The notes below the pieces were generated by a model that was given only the letters and a program-made list of their open reading frames with translations, was not told the DNA's origin and made no database searches. A stretch of 64,000 bases of DNA from JAVMKJ01 sp031732855 (GTDB taxonomy: Bacteria > Pseudomonadota > Gammaproteobacteria > Competibacterales > Competibacteraceae). Positions 41,634 through 54,189 of the stretch are shown piece by piece; within the stretch, counting starts at the first letter, position 1; the number at the start of each line of letters is the position of its first letter. The position numbers and the translations under genes were made by a program. The stretch is from assembly GCA_031732855.1 (NCBI GenBank), contig JAVMKJ010000068.1, positions 57,707-121,706 on the forward strand, read 5' to 3'.

Positions 41634-41846
41634 TTGGTCGCTAATCTCTTGGTGTTCCACAACGTGGCGTCCATGACTCGGGGCCTGCAAGAGTTGATTA
41701 ACGAGGGCTACCCCGTCACCGAAGAGGTGATCGCTCACTTCTCCCCCTACCGCACCGAACATACCAACCGTTTTGGTAGTTATGAACTGCGCCTGGATCA
41801 AATTCCGGAACCACTGATCGAAGATTTACAATTGTATAAAATTTAA
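41634..41846 (+). pseudogene. Tn3-family transposase, C-terminal remnant
   Basis: About 65 codons read V-A-N-L-L-V-F-H-N-V-A-S-M-T-R-G-L, then E-G-Y-P-V-T-E-E-V, Y-R-T-E-H-T-N-R-F-G-S-Y-E-L and I-P-E-P-L, the C-terminus of Tn3 TnpA proteins. The remaining 900 residues are missing. No 38-bp Tn3 terminal repeat was found in the next 140 bases. It indicates that a Tn3-type element once bordered the metal island. Confidence 0.8.
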
Positions 41847-41991
41847 AGACTTAAATAAAATCTATTAGAATTTCACGGTTTTCTTTGCCAGACCCGATTC
41901 AGGTTCAAGCGCATATTCTCCACAACTCCCGATCAAGCCTTCCGGTCGTCTCCAATTCCCTCAGCCGCGAATTGAATCCGCGCGCCCATCC

Positions 41992-45165
<3,174 letters not shown>

Positions 45166-45261
45166 GTCGTTCCCGTCGCTCGGGATCGCAGCCGACGGGG
45201 TGGGTGAAGGGATGGGCTGGGTCGGTGCCGTCGCATCCGCCGGGGACGCGCGGCGCATCGC

Positions 45262-46506
45262 TCAGTGCGCGTGGCGGTCCGGCTTCCCTTCGACCTGTTG
45301 CCGGATGCCGGCAATCTCCTTCTTGAACCGGGTGAGGACGGCGCGGGTCTGCGCGGCATCGCCGGCGTCGCCGAACTTGTCGAGCAATGCCGCTTGCTGG
45401 CGGATACGGCCGATGGCGGCGTCGAGCGCCTTGGCTTCCTCTGGATTGAGACCGATCACTTTCTCCGGCAGCGCGGCCAGCAGATCGCGGGCGGCGAAGG
45501 CTTCGCCGTGGACCTTGGCCAGGCTGCCCCCGGCGATGGCCTGGTCAATGGCCGCGACGCGTCGGTCGACGGCAACCAGAATGTCGGCGACGGTCGCCGG
45601 GATGGCGACCGGTTCGTCGTGCCCGTGGGGTTGTCCGTGACCGGCGGCCGAGGCGGTTTTGTCCGGTTTGGCGGGCGTCACCTCGATGCCGAAGGGCGCG
45701 AATACCGGACGCCCGTCAATTTGCACCTGGGCGAACAGCTTCTGGTAGCCGCCGGTCACGAATTTGGTTTGGAACTCCAGGGTCGGCCCGCCGCGTTCGG
45801 CGGCCGTTCGGGGTTCCTGACCCAGCGGATGGATGTGAGCGATTTCGGAGCGATCCTCGTTAAAACCCACCAGGTGCGCGAACGCCCCCATGATGGGCTC
45901 CAGCTTGGCGACGGGCTTGCCGTCCGGGCCGGTCACCGTCAGCCGAGCTTGGTGGGGATGACCGGCGGCCGGCGGCTCTTCCTCGAATTTCAACTCGAAC
46001 GTGTAACCGGCCACGGTCGTTTTCCGGTTCGTGACCTTCTCGACCGGCGCGGGAGTCCCCGCCACCGTGAAGCGGGTCGCGGCGTATTCCTGACGGTTCG
46101 TGGCGACCGGCAGCAAATCGGCGAAGACTTTGTATTCGCCCGGTTTGTCGGGCGTGATCGCGAAGGTGTAGGTACCGGGCGCCGATCCGGGCTTCGGGTG
46201 CTCGTGGTGATAGTCGGTCAGGCTCGGATCGACGATGAGCAGGTGGACCTTCTCGGTGTGCGCGACGCTCAGGTCGGAGAGGGTGACCGACTTGCCGTCC
46301 TTCGCGACGAGCGACAAAGTAAAGGTCGCCGGTTCGCCGACTTTCAATCCGCTGGCCGGCGCGATGGAAGCGCCGATGGTGGCCGAACTGGCCGCGCCGT
46401 GCGCGCCGTGGTCGTGGCTTTCGGCGGCATTCGCTGGGGCGTTCGCGCCGGCGGCGGACAGCAAGGCCAGGGCGAGGAGGGCGGCGGTGGAAAGTCGGAA
46501 TTTCAT
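45262..46506 (-). CDS. Histidine-rich periplasmic protein of the metal-efflux operon
   Basis: A 414-residue exported protein: signal peptide 1-27, then an S-H-D-H-G-A-H-G cluster, two Ig-like beta domains (about 45-150 and 165-280) with H-H-E-H-P and H-I-H-P metal-ligand candidates, a second G-H-G-Q-P-H-G-H-D cluster near 292, and a helical C-terminal domain ending in H-A-H. The composition fits periplasmic binding or delivery of Cu, Zn or Ni to the RND pump encoded 96 bases downstream. No known family name can be given with certainty. Confidence 0.75.
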   Translation of the reverse strand: MKFRLSTAALLALALLSAAGANAPANAAESHDHGAHGAASSATIGASIAPASGLKVGEPATFTLSLVAKDGKSVTLSDLSVAHTEKVHLLIVDPSLTDYHHEHPKPGSAPGTYTFAITPDKPGEYKVFADLLPVATNRQEYAATRFTVAGTPAPVEKVTNRKTTVAGYTFELKFEEEPPAAGHPHQARLTVTGPDGKPVAKLEPIMGAFAHLVGFNEDRSEIAHIHPLGQEPRTAAERGGPTLEFQTKFVTGGYQKLFAQVQIDGRPVFAPFGIEVTPAKPDKTASAAGHGQPHGHDEPVAIPATVADILVAVDRRVAAIDQAIAGGSLAKVHGEAFAARDLLAALPEKVIGLNPEEAKALDAAIGRIRQQAALLDKFGDAGDAAQTRAVLTRFKKEIAGIRQQVEGKPDRHAH

Positions 46507-46587
46507 GGGAATCTCCTGGAAGGTCGAGTCGAGTGCGTCGGGTTGGAAAGGGGGTTGAATGGTTGGCGATCGACGGGGTTCGACGGG

Positions 46588-47805
46588 TTAACGGACCGAC
46601 GGGTCGCCCGCCGCCGGTAAGGGCTTGGACATGCGGACCTGGTAGATTCCCTGGACGACGACGCGGTCGCCGGGCTTGAGAACTCCTTCATCGGCCAGCA
46701 GAAAACGGTCGCTCAGGCGTTCCAGAATCCGCACGGGGCGCGGGGTGAACCGCTCGCCGCCGGTCTTCACGTAGACCATGGGCTGACCGTCCAGATCGAC
46801 CACCGCGGATTTGGGCACCGCGATTCCCGATACCTCGGAACCGGTCTCGATGTAGACGCGCCCGAACATTCCGCCGAACAGCCAGCCCTCGGCGTTCGGC
46901 ACGGCGAAGAGCACCGGCAGCGCGCGCGTGCGCTCGTCGACCGTGGCGCCGCGCGACACGATGCGGGCCGGGAACGATTCGCCGGGAAACGCTTCCACGG
47001 TGAAGAACGCCCGCTGGGCGGCCAGGATCGCGGCGACGTCGTTCTCGAAGATGCTGGCCTCGACCAGTAGCTCAGACGTGTCGACGATCTGGAATAAGGG
47101 CTTGTCACGGGTGACGTTTTCACCGAGGGTGACGTGCGTCCGCGCGATCATGCCATCGAGCGGCGCGCGGATCATCCGGCGCTTTTGGGCGAGAATCCCC
47201 TTGGTCGAGGCGTTATCGAGCAGCGCCACCTGCTCGACGAAGCCATCGCGCTTGGCCTTGGCCACCTCCAGGGTGTTGCGGGCGGCGGTGATGTCCTTGT
47301 CGGTGACGACGCCCGCCAGCTTGGTCAGGCGGTCGTACTCGCGCTGGGCGAGCGTCAGGCTCGCCTCGGCCTGCCGCAAATCGCTGGCGGCGCGGGCGCG
47401 CTCGGTCGCGATCGTCACGAGGTCGGGCGCCGCGATCGATTCCTCGACGACGGCGATAATTTGATCCCGTTTCACGAACTCGCCGAGGGCGGGAATCGAG
47501 TAGTCCTTGGTGGCGATCAGGCGGCCTTCCTGTGGAGCCGTCACGATGGCCTCGCGTTCGGAACGGATGAGGGTGCGGCCCAGGACCCGGAGCGTGCGGG
47601 GAACGGTTTCCAGACGCACGCGACTCGTCTCGATTCGGGCCAGGAGTTGCGTCTCGATGGAGACATAAAGGGGCGCGGTGGGCGACGCGGGCGCGGACGC
47701 CGCCAAACCGGCGCCGGAATGATCTTCGCCCTCGTGGGCTTGGGCAAACGGCGCGGCGGCCATCAAGGTGGACGCGATCAACGGGCCGATCCGGTTCCAC
47801 ATCAT
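46588..47805 (-). CDS. RND periplasmic adaptor (CzcB/CusB-like)
   Basis: A 405-residue membrane-fusion protein with a signal peptide (about 1-24) followed by H-E-G-E-D-H. Two half-lipoyl segments (IVTAPQEGRLIATKDYSIPALGEFV and the later MIRAPLDGMIARTHVTLGE, in parts) flank a long helical hairpin (about 135-215). The C-terminal barrel ends in G-D-R-V-V-V-Q-G-I-Y. It links the CzcA-like pump to an outer-membrane channel. ATG 47805 overlaps the upstream stop by four bases. Confidence 0.87.
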   Translation of the reverse strand: MMWNRIGPLIASTLMAAAPFAQAHEGEDHSGAGLAASAPASPTAPLYVSIETQLLARIETSRVRLETVPRTLRVLGRTLIRSEREAIVTAPQEGRLIATKDYSIPALGEFVKRDQIIAVVEESIAAPDLVTIATERARAASDLRQAEASLTLAQREYDRLTKLAGVVTDKDITAARNTLEVAKAKRDGFVEQVALLDNASTKGILAQKRRMIRAPLDGMIARTHVTLGENVTRDKPLFQIVDTSELLVEASIFENDVAAILAAQRAFFTVEAFPGESFPARIVSRGATVDERTRALPVLFAVPNAEGWLFGGMFGRVYIETGSEVSGIAVPKSAVVDLDGQPMVYVKTGGERFTPRPVRILERLSDRFLLADEGVLKPGDRVVVQGIYQVRMSKPLPAAGDPSVR

Positions 47806-48434
47806 GCGGACGCTCTCCCACGAGCGGTCAGGCGGCCCGCCGCGAAGGCGGCGACCAGCAGCAGGACGCCGACGCCCGCCAGCGCCGCCAGGTGCTGAGG
47901 CGACACCTCCCAACGGCCGTGGGACGAGATTTTGCCCACTGCGGAGTCGGAGTGGGCGAGGCGGCTGGCCTGGAATCCGGTGATGCCGATCAAGTCGCTA
48001 TCACTGCCCGCCGTCACGTCGAACAACCAGGACATCGGCTCGGCGGTCACGGGGGTCAGGGTGGCGCTGTAAGCCCCGACCGGTCCGCCGGATTTGGGCG
48101 CGAACGCGACGGCGGTGCTTCGGTCACCTTCGGAAAGGGTCGCGCCGACAGTGGCGTCGGCCAGCGGGCGATTGGTCTCGGCGGAGACCAGGTAGAGCGT
48201 CACCGCCACCGTCTCCCCCGGCGTAAAGGGCCGGTATTTCAAAACGGCCTCGAACAGCGAGCCACTGCCGCTCGCCGCCAGGAGCGTCTCGCCCGACGCG
48301 GCGACCGTGACGGGTTCAGGCGCGCCATGGTCTTCGCCTTCGTGGGCGAAGGCCGGGAAGGGCAGCCCGGCGCTGAAGACCAGCAGCAGGGCCGCGAACA
48401 GCAGAGCTGCTCGATGAGTCAGACAGCGATTCAC
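47802..48434 (-). CDS. Exported protein with H-E-G-E-D-H motif, metal operon
   Basis: A 210-residue protein that starts at GTG 48434 with a GAGGTG site. It has a signal peptide (about 1-30), the same H-E-G-E-D-H string as the adaptor just after cleavage, a beta-sandwich-like domain and a C-terminal membrane helix (about 183-203) with a basic end. It is thus held in the inner membrane facing the periplasm. The shared metal-ligand motif suggests delivery of metal to the adaptor. The family is unknown to me. Confidence 0.7.
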   Translation of the reverse strand: MNRCLTHRAALLFAALLLVFSAGLPFPAFAHEGEDHGAPEPVTVAASGETLLAASGSGSLFEAVLKYRPFTPGETVAVTLYLVSAETNRPLADATVGATLSEGDRSTAVAFAPKSGGPVGAYSATLTPVTAEPMSWLFDVTAGSDSDLIGITGFQASRLAHSDSAVGKISSHGRWEVSPQHLAALAGVGVLLLVAAFAAGRLTARGRASA

Positions 48435-48584
48435 GGACGCACCTCGCGTGAAGAACAGGGAATCCAGAACGAACCCGCCAGGGTTTCTCGAGCGAAACCT
48501 GGTGCGAGACCTTCTTGATGCAAGAGCCTCTTCGAAGCCGTGGAGAGATCTGCTCGCCAATATAGAAAAAACCGTCCACCAAGC

Positions 48585-49637
48585 CTAATGTTCATGCTGG
48601 TGATGCGCGTCCGGAAAGTGCGCATGGCAGTGCGTCAGCGGTTCGTGGCGGTGCCAGTGACGATGGGAGGCGCCGGTCGGCGCCCGCTCGTCGTGCGGAT
48701 GTTGGTGATGGGCATCGTGGACGTGCGCGTGTGCGTGTTCCATGGGCTCGTGGGCGTGCGGGTGGCGATGTTGCTCGGTCAGGTGCAGCCAGACGCCCAG
48801 CGCCATCAGGCCGGCGGCGATCAGCAACCGGGCGGTGACGGGCTCACCCAACAGGGGAATCGCCAGGACCGCGCCGAAAAACGGCGCCACCGAGAAATAG
48901 GCCCCGGTTCGGGCGGTCCCGAGATGACGCAGACCGACCACGAACAGCGCGAGGCTCGCTCCATAGGCGAACCCACCGACGAGCAACGCGCCGCCGATCG
49001 TGGGGAAGGATGGCCATCCCGCGCCCAGCCGCATCGCGAGCACCAGATTCACGCTCCCCGCCGCCCAGCCCTTGATCATGGCGATCCAGGTCGCGTCGGC
49101 CAGCGACACCTTGCGGGTGAAATTGTTGTCGATCCCCCACGCCAGGCAGGCGCCCACCACCGCCAGGGCCGGCCAGAGGGTCGAGAAGCGCGCCTCGCCG
49201 GGCCAGCCGATCACCAGCGCCCCGGCCACGATGGCGGCCATCCCCAAGGCGACGCGCCGGTCGAAGTTCTCGCCGAAGACGAACCATGCCAATAACGCGG
49301 TCACCACCCCTTCCGCATTGAGCAAGAGCGCCGCGCCCGACGCCGGCATTCCGGTCAGTCCGAACATCAGCAGCACCGGACCCACCACGCCGCCAGCGAA
49401 AATCGCCCCCGTCAGCCACCCCCATGCCATCGGCGGCAGTTTCTCCGCCGGCGCACGGCACCCGAGGCGGTACAGCGCCAGCCCTGCTCCAGACCCGAGG
49501 TAGAGCAGGCCCGCCAGCAGCCACGGATCGACGTTCGACAGCAGCCCTTTGGCCAGGGGCGTGCCGCCTCCGAACAGCAGGGCGGCGCCCAAAGCCGCCA
49601 TCACGCCCGGTTGGCGTAATCCTCGTTTCCAGTCCAT
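48585..49637 (-). CDS. EamA/DMT-family transporter with histidine-rich tail
   Basis: A 350-residue inner-membrane protein with ten predicted helices formed by two EamA repeats (about 10-140 and 150-285; the second half contains L-G-T-A-R-T-G-A-Y-F-S-V-A-P). The last 65 residues are a tail with about 25 histidines in H-x-H clusters (for example HAHEPMEHAHAHVHDAHH). Such tails bind transition metals at the cytoplasmic or periplasmic face. A transport role for metal or a metal-chelating metabolite is inference. It lies between the two RND systems. Confidence 0.82.
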   Translation of the reverse strand: MDWKRGLRQPGVMAALGAALLFGGGTPLAKGLLSNVDPWLLAGLLYLGSGAGLALYRLGCRAPAEKLPPMAWGWLTGAIFAGGVVGPVLLMFGLTGMPASGAALLLNAEGVVTALLAWFVFGENFDRRVALGMAAIVAGALVIGWPGEARFSTLWPALAVVGACLAWGIDNNFTRKVSLADATWIAMIKGWAAGSVNLVLAMRLGAGWPSFPTIGGALLVGGFAYGASLALFVVGLRHLGTARTGAYFSVAPFFGAVLAIPLLGEPVTARLLIAAGLMALGVWLHLTEQHRHPHAHEPMEHAHAHVHDAHHQHPHDERAPTGASHRHWHRHEPLTHCHAHFPDAHHQHEH

Positions 49638-49697
49638 ATCGCTATCCGACCTCAGTGATCTTTGGAAGAGTTTGGGTTTCGTGGATCATCGCCAGCG

Positions 49698-52600
49698 TCA
49701 GGATATTGGTGCCCTCATTGCACCGGCGGCTTCGGAACGGCGCATGGCGGAGCGCGCCGCCCGGCGCAGGCCCGCTTCCTTGACCAGCGCGTACAACGCC
49801 GGAATCACCACCAGCGTCAGCACGGTCGAAGACACCATCCCGCCCACCATCGGCGCGGCGATGCGGCGCATCACTTCCGACCCCGTACCCGTGCTCCACA
49901 GAATCGGCAACAGACCGGCCATGATCGCCACCACCGTCATCATCTTGGGGCGCACCCGCTCCACCGCGCCTTCCATCACCGCCGCGTAGATGTCGCTCGC
50001 GGTCAACGGCTGGCTTGCCCTCTCGCGTTGGTGCCGCAACGTCATGAGGGCGTGATCCAGATAGATCAGCATGATGACGCCGGTTTCCGCCGCGACCCCG
50101 GCGAGCGCGATGAATCCCACGGCGACGGCCACGCTCAGGTTGTAGCCCAGCCCATCCATCAGCCAAATCCCGCCGACCAGGGCGAAGGGCAAGGCCAACA
50201 TCACGATCAGGGTTTCGGTCAGCCGGCGGAAATTGAGATAAAGCAGGACAAAGATGATGAGCAAGGTAAAGGGCACCACGATGACCAACCGGGCCTTGGC
50301 GCGTTCCATGTATTCGAACTGACCGCTCCAGGTGATGTAGTACCCGGGCTTGAAGGACACCTGCTGGCGCACGGCCCGTTGCGCGTCGGCGACGTAGCCG
50401 CCGATGTCGCGGCCGCGAATGTCCACGTAGATATAGGCGGAGAGCAGGGCGTTTTCGGTGCGGATGCTGGGCGGACCTTTGTCGAGACCGATGCTCGCCA
50501 CCTGCCCCAGCGGGATCATCGCTCCGGCCGGCGTCGGGATCAGCACCTGCGAGGCGATGGCCTGCGGATCGGCGCGCAACTCGCGCGGATAACGGACGCT
50601 GACCCCGAACCGTTCTCGCCCCTCCACGGTCGTGGTGACGGTTTCCCCGCCCAGGGCGGTGGCGATGACGTCCTGCACGTCGCCGATGCCCAAACCGTAG
50701 CGGGCCAGCGCCGCCCGATCCGGCTCGATGTTCAGGTAATAGCCGCCGGTGATGCGCTCCGCGTAGGCGCTGGTGGTGCCGGGCACGGTTTTGACCACGG
50801 CTTCGATGGCCTTGGCCAGTCGCTCCAGTTCCGCGAGGTCGTTGCCGAACACCTTGATGCCGATGGGGGTGCGGATGCCGGTGGAGAGCATGTCGGTCCG
50901 CGCCTTGATCGGCATGGTCCAGGCGTTGCTGATCCCGGGAATTTGCAGCGCCTTGTCCAGTTCGGCGATCAGTCCGTCCACGGTCAGGCCGGGCCGCCAT
51001 TCGCGCTCCGGTTTCAGGTTGATCACCGTTTCAAACATTTCCAGCGGCGCCGGATCGGTCGCGGTGATGGCCCGCCCGGCTTTGCCGTACACCGAGGCTA
51101 CTTCCGGGAAGGTTTTGATGAGGCGGTTCTGGGTCTGCAGGATCTCGGCGGCCTTGGTGACCGACAAGCCCGGCAAGGTGGCGGGCATGTACAGCAGGGT
51201 TCCTTCGTTGAGCATCGGCATGAATTCGCTGCCCAAGCGACTGGCCGGATACCAGGTCGCCGCCAGCACCGCCAGCGCCAGCAGGACCGTCAGCTTTTTC
51301 CAGCGCATGACCCCGGCGATCAGCGGACGGTACGCCCAGATCAGGAAGCGATTGATGGGGTTGCGGTGTTCGGGAAGAATCCGGCCGCGAACGAACAGCA
51401 CCATCAACGCCGGCACCAGCGTGATCGAGAGCAACGCCGCGCCGGCCATCGCAAACGTCTTGGTATACGCCAGCGGTTGGAACAGGCGTCCTTCCTGCGC
51501 TTCCAGGGTGAATACCGGCAGAAACGAGACGGTGATGATCAGCAGGCTGAAAAACAGCGCCGGCCCGACTTCCTGGGCCGCGTCGATCAGGGTCTGAATC
51601 CGCGAAGCGTCGGGCGCGGCCCGTTCCAGATGTTTGTGGGCGTTTTCGATCATCACGATGGCGGCGTCCACCATCGCGCCGATGGCGATCGCGATCCCGC
51701 CCAGACTCATGATGTTGGAGTTCATCCCCAGCAACCGCATCACGATGAAGGCGATGAGGATTCCCACCGGCAGCATCAGGATCGCGACCAGCGCGCTGCG
51801 GACGTGGAACAGGAACACGATGCAGACCAGCGCGACGATGACGCTTTCCTCGATCAAAGTATTTTTCAGCGTCTCGATGGCCCGGTGAATCAGATCAGAG
51901 CGGTCGTAAACCGGCTCGATGGTCACGCCTGGCGGCAGGCCGCTGGCGATTTCGCCCAGCTTGGCCTTCAGGTTGTGGATCACGTCCAGCGTGTTGGCGC
52001 CGAAACGAGCCACGGCGATGCCGCTGACCACCTCGCCTTCCCCATTGAGTTCGGTCAGTCCCCGCCGCTCGTCCGGCCCTATCTCGATGCGCGCCACGTC
52101 GCGCAGCAACACCGGCACCCCGCCCTCGGCCTTGAGCACCAGTTGCTCCAAGTCGCTGGCCCCGCGCAAGTAGCCCTTGCCGCGCACCATGTATTCAGTT
52201 TCGGCCAACTCCACCACCCGACCGCCGACATCGGTGTTGCTGGCGCGGATCGCTTCGCTCACTCGCATCAGCGGGATGCCATAGGCTTGCAACTTGCGTG
52301 GGTCGACCACGACCTGATACTGCTGCACGAAGCCGCCCACGCTGGCGATTTCGGCGACCCCCTGCGCCTTGGTGAGCTGGTAGCGGACGAACCAGTCCTG
52401 CAAGGTGCGCAATTCCGCCAGGGTGCGCCGCGCGCCGAGCACGACATACTGGTACACCCAGCCGACGCCGGTCGCATCCGGTCCCAAACTGGGCGTCACC
52501 CCGCGCGGCAGCCGTCCGGCGGCAAAATTGAGGTATTCCAGCACCCGCGACCGCGCCCAATAGAGGTCCACGCCGTCCTCGAAAATCACGTAGACGAACG

Positions 52601-52871
52601 ACGCGCCGAAGAATGAGAACCCGCGTACCACCTTGGAGCGGGGCACGCCCAGCATGGCGGTGGTGAGCGGATAGGTGACCTGATCTTCGACTACCTGCGG
52701 CGATTGCCCGGGATAGTCGGTGTAAATGATGACCTGGGTATCCGAGAGATCGGGCAGCGCATCGAGCGGCGTGTGGAGAACGGCGTAGACGCCGCCGGCG
52801 ATCACGAACGCCGTCAGCAACAGCACCAGAAACAGGTTGCGGGCGGAAGCCTCGATGATGCGGCCGAGCAT
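49698..52871 (-). CDS. cusA: CusA-like copper/silver RND pump
   Basis: A 1057-residue heavy-metal RND transporter. The TM4 motif G-A-M-V-D-A-A-I-V-M-I-E-N-A-H-K-H-L-E is that of E. coli CusA, diagnostic for monovalent Cu/Ag export, and the P-L-D-A-L-P-D-L-S-D-T-Q-V start also fits. Methionine pairs typical of the periplasmic metal relay are present. ATG 52871 gives the family N-terminus and follows the cusB stop by one base; a longer frame only covers the cusB end. It works with CusB and CusC encoded directly upstream. Confidence 0.93.
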   Translation of the reverse strand: MLGRIIEASARNLFLVLLLTAFVIAGGVYAVLHTPLDALPDLSDTQVIIYTDYPGQSPQVVEDQVTYPLTTAMLGVPRSKVVRGFSFFGASFVYVIFEDGVDLYWARSRVLEYLNFAAGRLPRGVTPSLGPDATGVGWVYQYVVLGARRTLAELRTLQDWFVRYQLTKAQGVAEIASVGGFVQQYQVVVDPRKLQAYGIPLMRVSEAIRASNTDVGGRVVELAETEYMVRGKGYLRGASDLEQLVLKAEGGVPVLLRDVARIEIGPDERRGLTELNGEGEVVSGIAVARFGANTLDVIHNLKAKLGEIASGLPPGVTIEPVYDRSDLIHRAIETLKNTLIEESVIVALVCIVFLFHVRSALVAILMLPVGILIAFIVMRLLGMNSNIMSLGGIAIAIGAMVDAAIVMIENAHKHLERAAPDASRIQTLIDAAQEVGPALFFSLLIITVSFLPVFTLEAQEGRLFQPLAYTKTFAMAGAALLSITLVPALMVLFVRGRILPEHRNPINRFLIWAYRPLIAGVMRWKKLTVLLALAVLAATWYPASRLGSEFMPMLNEGTLLYMPATLPGLSVTKAAEILQTQNRLIKTFPEVASVYGKAGRAITATDPAPLEMFETVINLKPEREWRPGLTVDGLIAELDKALQIPGISNAWTMPIKARTDMLSTGIRTPIGIKVFGNDLAELERLAKAIEAVVKTVPGTTSAYAERITGGYYLNIEPDRAALARYGLGIGDVQDVIATALGGETVTTTVEGRERFGVSVRYPRELRADPQAIASQVLIPTPAGAMIPLGQVASIGLDKGPPSIRTENALLSAYIYVDIRGRDIGGYVADAQRAVRQQVSFKPGYYITWSGQFEYMERAKARLVIVVPFTLLIIFVLLYLNFRRLTETLIVMLALPFALVGGIWLMDGLGYNLSVAVAVGFIALAGVAAETGVIMLIYLDHALMTLRHQRERASQPLTASDIYAAVMEGAVERVRPKMMTVVAIMAGLLPILWSTGTGSEVMRRIAAPMVGGMVSSTVLTLVVIPALYALVKEAGLRRAARSAMRRSEAAGAMRAPIS

Positions 52872-52872
52872 G

Positions 52873-54189
52873 TCAGTGGCCCTGGTGCGCGCCGGCGGGT
52901 GCGGTGGGCGTAGCCGGCGCGGACGGCGTTTCCGGCGGGGTCGCGGCAGGGGGGGTCGTCGCGCCATGGCCGCCATGCCCGCCGAAACTGCCGAGCGCCG
53001 CCTTCAAATTGCTTTCGGCGTCGATCAGGAAATTGGCGGACACCACGACCCGCTCGTTCTCGGCGAGTCCCTCCAGCACCTGCACATAGTCATCGCCGCG
53101 CAGCCCCAACTGCACTTCGCGCGGTTGATAGCGGCCTTCGCCCAACTCCACCAGCACCACTTGCCGGGTGCCGCTGCCGAGCACCGCCGAGGTGGGGATG
53201 GTCAACACCGCTGCCTTGTCGTGGCTGACGGCCAGTTCGACGCTGGCGTACATGGCCGGGCGGAGGCGGCCTTTGGGGTTCGGCAGTTCGATCCGCACTT
53301 GCGCGGTGCGGGTCTGCGGGTTAAGGGTGGGGTAAATGAAGGCGACCTTGCCCAGGAACCGTTCGCCGGGAAAGGCATTGACGATGATGCGCGCCTCCTG
53401 GCCGGGATGCACCAGGTTCAGGTCTTGCTCGAATACGTCCACCACCAGCCACAGAGCGGATAAATCAGCGATGCGATAGAGCATCTCGCCCGGCATGAAG
53501 CGCATCCCCTGGATGGCGGTTTTTTCCAGCACCACGCCATCCGCCGGCGCTTTCAGCAGCAGTTGCTGTTGCGGCTTGCCCTCCTTGCGCAGGCGTTCCA
53601 GTTGATCGGCGGAAATTTCCCAGTTGCGCAACCGCAACAGGGCGGTTTCCGCCAGTTGACTCATCCCTTCGCGAGTTTCGGGACTGCTCTCGCTCAGCGT
53701 GCGCAGCCCGCCGCTGGCCAACAAATATTCGCGCTGGGCGGAAACCAGTTCGGGGCTGTACACGGCCATCAAGGGTTCGCCGCGTTTCACGGTCTGACCG
53801 GTGCTGTTGACCAGCAGGCGCTCGATCCAGCCCTCGAACCGGGGTGCCACGGCGAACAAACGGCGCTCGTCGGGCGCGATCAGACCGACGGCGCGCACCG
53901 GGCGACTGAGGACGCGCTGCTGCGTCGCTTCGGTCCGCACCCCCAGTTTTTGCACTTTCTCCGGGCTGATGCGGACTTGATCGGTGCCGGTTTCTTCGCC
54001 TTCATAGACGGGGATATAGTCCATTCCCATCGAATCCTTCTTTGGGGTCGGCGAGGTGTCCGGCAAGCCCATCGGATTGCGGTAATAAAGGATTTTGCCC
54101 TGCTGGGCCGCGGCGTCAGGAACCGGAACTGGCCCAAAGCCGATGAAAAGGGCTGCAACGATTACCGAAACCAAAGTACGCGATTTCAC
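52873..54189 (-). CDS. cusB: CusB-like periplasmic adaptor
   Basis: A 438-residue membrane-fusion protein. After a signal peptide (about 1-28) comes a heavy-metal-binding domain Y-Y-R-N-P-M-G-L-P-D-T-S and D-S-M-G-M-D-Y-I-P-V-Y (about 35-65), as in CusB, then a barrel-sandwich fold with an I-A-P-D-E-R-R-L-F segment and a long helical hairpin (about 165-225). The tail is Gly/His/Pro-rich (F-G-G-H-G-G-H-G, ending H-Q-G-H). GTG 54189 overlaps the cusC stop by three bases (GTGA). Confidence 0.92.
   Translation of the reverse strand: MKSRTLVSVIVAALFIGFGPVPVPDAAAQQGKILYYRNPMGLPDTSPTPKKDSMGMDYIPVYEGEETGTDQVRISPEKVQKLGVRTEATQQRVLSRPVRAVGLIAPDERRLFAVAPRFEGWIERLLVNSTGQTVKRGEPLMAVYSPELVSAQREYLLASGGLRTLSESSPETREGMSQLAETALLRLRNWEISADQLERLRKEGKPQQQLLLKAPADGVVLEKTAIQGMRFMPGEMLYRIADLSALWLVVDVFEQDLNLVHPGQEARIIVNAFPGERFLGKVAFIYPTLNPQTRTAQVRIELPNPKGRLRPAMYASVELAVSHDKAAVLTIPTSAVLGSGTRQVVLVELGEGRYQPREVQLGLRGDDYVQVLEGLAENERVVVSANFLIDAESNLKAALGSFGGHGGHGATTPPAATPPETPSAPATPTAPAGAHQGH

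Noticed and set aside
49662..52616. 984-codon plus-strand open frame antisense to cusA
   Set aside because: Same reason; cusA is a full-length, well-conserved gene on the other strand.
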